Both the position numbers and the translations under genes were made by a program. This document shows positions 61,715-64,000 of a stretch of DNA of 64,000 nt, one piece after another. Origin of the DNA: Lonicera japonica. Taxonomy: Eukaryota; Streptophyta; Magnoliopsida; Dipsacales; Caprifoliaceae. The notes beneath the pieces were generated by a model. It was given only the letters and a program-made list of their open reading frames with translations. It had not been told where the DNA came from and made no database searches. Within the stretch, counting starts at the first letter, position 1. Every line of letters begins with the position of its first letter. The DNA lies in the NCBI GenBank assembly GCA_021464415.1, contig CM038467.1:53177309-53241308 (forward strand), in the 5' to 3' direction.

Positions 61715-64000
61715 CCTTCTCAATCAATAACTTTGTTCCCGAGCCTTAGAATCTAGCTTTTGCAGATAAAACGTGTAATGATTCGGTTTCGAGTAAGCAA
61801 GATATTGTCCACTTTAGCGTAGAGCCGCACAGTTTTGTTTTGGCAGTAGTCACCAATATACTCTCAAAAGGCATCTTTCTAGTTAGGAACCAAATGGGTA
61901 CTTATAAACCAATGATCTATCCATTATAATACCGATGTGAGATATTTTGGATCATTATTGTGAGAATTCACAAATGCGACCCCCCGAGTCACAACCTCTA
62001 GTTTGGGGGCCTGAAACATCTAAAAGGATTACATTGTTTCATTTGCTTCTATATGTTGATAATTCATATCAGGAGTCCCTCTATCTTATTCTAGAAGCAT
62101 AATGGTTCATTTAGAGTCAAATACGTTTTACGAGAAAACTGACAAATGAGTTATGTAAGGGGAAAGTCTACATATAAACCTTTTCTTACACATTTGTCTA
62201 CGAAATTAGGGTTCAGGAACTAAGTTATAGATTGAAAAAAGTGTTAAGCACTTGTTCCGCCCTTCGGTTTCTAGTGGTCTTATATGTTATTTTTTATGTT
62301 AGAGAACTTAGATGCTTTTATTGATATTCTACTACTTTTTAAAAATATCTTATAAAAAATCTTATATTTGGGGAAAAACAGGGAAAGGGATGAAAACCTT
62401 GTATTCCAAGATCCCATATTTGGTTTTGTCAAAATATGATTACTAATGAAAAAAATTTACCTTGTTTGTTTGAAATCATGATATTGATTCGGTATTGTTT
62501 CCGCAAATAACAGCATTAATTATCTTGTTTGATTAATTTAGAAAAGACTAGATCTTATCGAAATTGATTTTATATGGAATTAAACTCTTGAAGATAGTGT
62601 ATCAAATACATTACATTCAAATACTTGGTTTTATCCGGAAGATAATGGACTTACTTCTTCTGGTTTTACAAATGATTTTTATTAATGTTTTGATAAGTAG
62701 TTTGTTTGAAAGCGATAGAATATCGGTAACGTGACAGTAAGTTTATCCAACAAGAAAGTAGATAGAGCAACATTTATATATAAAAAATCTACGTCTATGC
62801 ATAATTCAAATTGTGCAATTAAGATAAAACAAGTACATAGATATATAACTTAATTTAAAAAAGAAGTTTAGGTGATTATCTCCCCGTCAATATAATATAA
62901 ATAAGAGAGAAATAAAGTATTGCAAAGAAACCTCTTGTGTGTACTTGTTTTTCCTCTTTAAAATATTTTTAGTGGTCTGACTCTAGAAAGTAGCACTCCG
63001 GGTGCCAAGATTAGATCCAAGACTCTTACAGAAATAAATATTATCAAACATGCTTCTAAATAAAGCTTAAAAGTTTGCAAAATATAAGAGAGAGAGAGAG
63101 AGTAAGGAATTTTGTTGTAAAAATCGTGTCTCTGAACCAATGGGGTGTTGGCCTATTTACAATGCTGGGGAGGGTTTATCGTGAGACAAAACCCAACAGT
63201 GTGCCGTTTATCGTGCGACATGTAATACCCTTTGGTCACTTTCCGTTTGTACTCTCATCTTTCTCATTCTATTGTTAAGCACCATCTTGATTAGTCAGTC
63301 ATATTATGATCCGGTTACCTTTTTAGTGGTTTTACACCTTGAGTATGTCATAGTAGTATATTTAAGTTTGCTTAAGCAGTCGTTTAATCATTCGAGTGGT
63401 CCAAATTTAAAACAAGATCCAAATCGCACTTTTCAGTTTTACTCGAATCGTAAATTTTAGCTAATTTTGAGAAGTTGTAACTTATTTGTTCCTTATATAA
63501 ATGAGTCCCTATCATTAGCTATAGTTCCCTCTTGATCCCTTCTATAAGTTCCACGTTGCACTCGCACTAAGATAGCATCATCTTCGGGGCTGAAATTGAG
63601 GAAAAAGTTATGGAAACTGTCTTATCACATTCATGATCGATCATGCTTTTTCACGATCAATCATGAATATGACCAGAGCACAAATTCTCAAACCATGATT
63701 GATCATGGTAAGCTACCCCTGAAGATCGATTTTGACAATTTTTGACTAGATATTCCTCCATTTTAAACCCCATTCTCCCTTATTTCCGAGCACACAACTC
63801 CAAGGGGAGGAAGAGGGACTTGAAAGCAGAGTAAAGGTGAGATTTTTGAGCTTGTGAGGTACCTAATCCTTTGAATCAAGCTTTAATATAAGGATTTCCA
63901 TCTCCACTTTCTTCTTTAATTAATCTCACACACCACCATTAAAGCAAGGAGGAAGGCTAGATCTTATCTCGGAATAGAAGCTCCATAGAGTTGGGAATCT
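61715..64000 (+). repeat. Repeat block, counterpart of 9681-12009
   Basis: Continuation of the duplicated segment after the Athila insertion. It carries the same palindromes: catgatcgatcatg at 63632-63645 (here perfect, while copy 1 has catgatcaatcatg), a degenerate one at 63652-63665, and catgattgatcatg at 63694-63707. The interpretation as an LTR/leader block is as uncertain as for copy 1. Confidence 0.4.

Larger units (their letters stand above)
42960..64000 (+). repeat. Segmental duplication, copy 2
   Basis: Second copy of the segment at 1-12009, offset about 42.96 kb. It is interrupted by an Athila element at 51580-61714, after which the homology resumes at exactly the broken point (ccttctcaatcaataac). 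Some spacer blocks are lost or rearranged, for example around 49500-50100 relative to 7600-8560. Confidence 0.9.

Overview
This window looks like nuclear DNA of a flowering plant, probably a eudicot. It is AT-rich, has GT-AG spliced genes with long repeat-filled introns, and carries several generations of LTR retrotransposons. I see no bacterial, organellar, tRNA, rRNA or CRISPR signal. Apart from transposon ORFs, the only host gene I can recognise is a peroxisomal-type 3-hydroxyisobutyryl-CoA hydrolase (CHY1 family). It is present twice, both copies on the minus strand.

Layout. Positions 1-12009 and 42960-64000 are two copies of the same segment in direct orientation. Position 1 matches 42960, and 12009 matches 64000 once a 10.1-kb insertion is removed. 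Copy 1 holds CHY1 exons 1-6 (6498 down to 1089) and runs off the left edge. Copy 2 is the complete 14-exon gene (48454 down to 38327). It ends in a Ser-Arg-Leu peroxisomal signal and has one single-base frameshift, in exon 10. The copies have since diverged by separate insertions: a 642-bp hAT-type element in intron 1 of copy 1 only, and a full-length Athila-type Ty3/gypsy element (51580-61714, TSD ccttc) downstream in copy 2 only. Intron 8 of copy 2 carries a 1.3-kb element with 208-bp inverted termini, a Mutator-like (Pack-MULE-like) candidate with a foreign-looking internal ORF.

Between the copies lies a nested transposon block. From left to right it contains: a deleted chromovirus-like gypsy relic (about 12438-15044); a larger inverted-terminus element (15045-18441) hosting a solo Athila LTR (15700-17432, TSD tccag); and a minus-strand Athila LTR (20228-21783 plus 36573-36678, TSD gtcta). 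That last LTR was split by a 14.8-kb insertion. The insertion holds an Athila-type element with 5' LTR, gag and pol (21784-28982), a fragment of a plant transposon-protein ORF (about 29430-30115), and a second related gypsy element with 5' LTR, intact gag ORF and nearly intact pol (about 30150-36572) that lacks its 3' LTR.

All three Athila-type coding regions have gag, DLGAS-type protease, reverse transcriptase (FMDDF), RNase H and an integrase ending in a DDE core, with a primer-binding site complementary to tRNA-Asp. None looks able to move by itself. Many of their stop codons and lost catalytic residues are C-to-T or G-to-A changes, as expected for methylated, silenced DNA. I did not find a clearly new system. 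The points most worth checking are the CHY1 duplicate with its homopolymer frameshift, the Pack-MULE-like element, a 14-bp palindrome recurring in unrelated repeats, and the datable nesting order.
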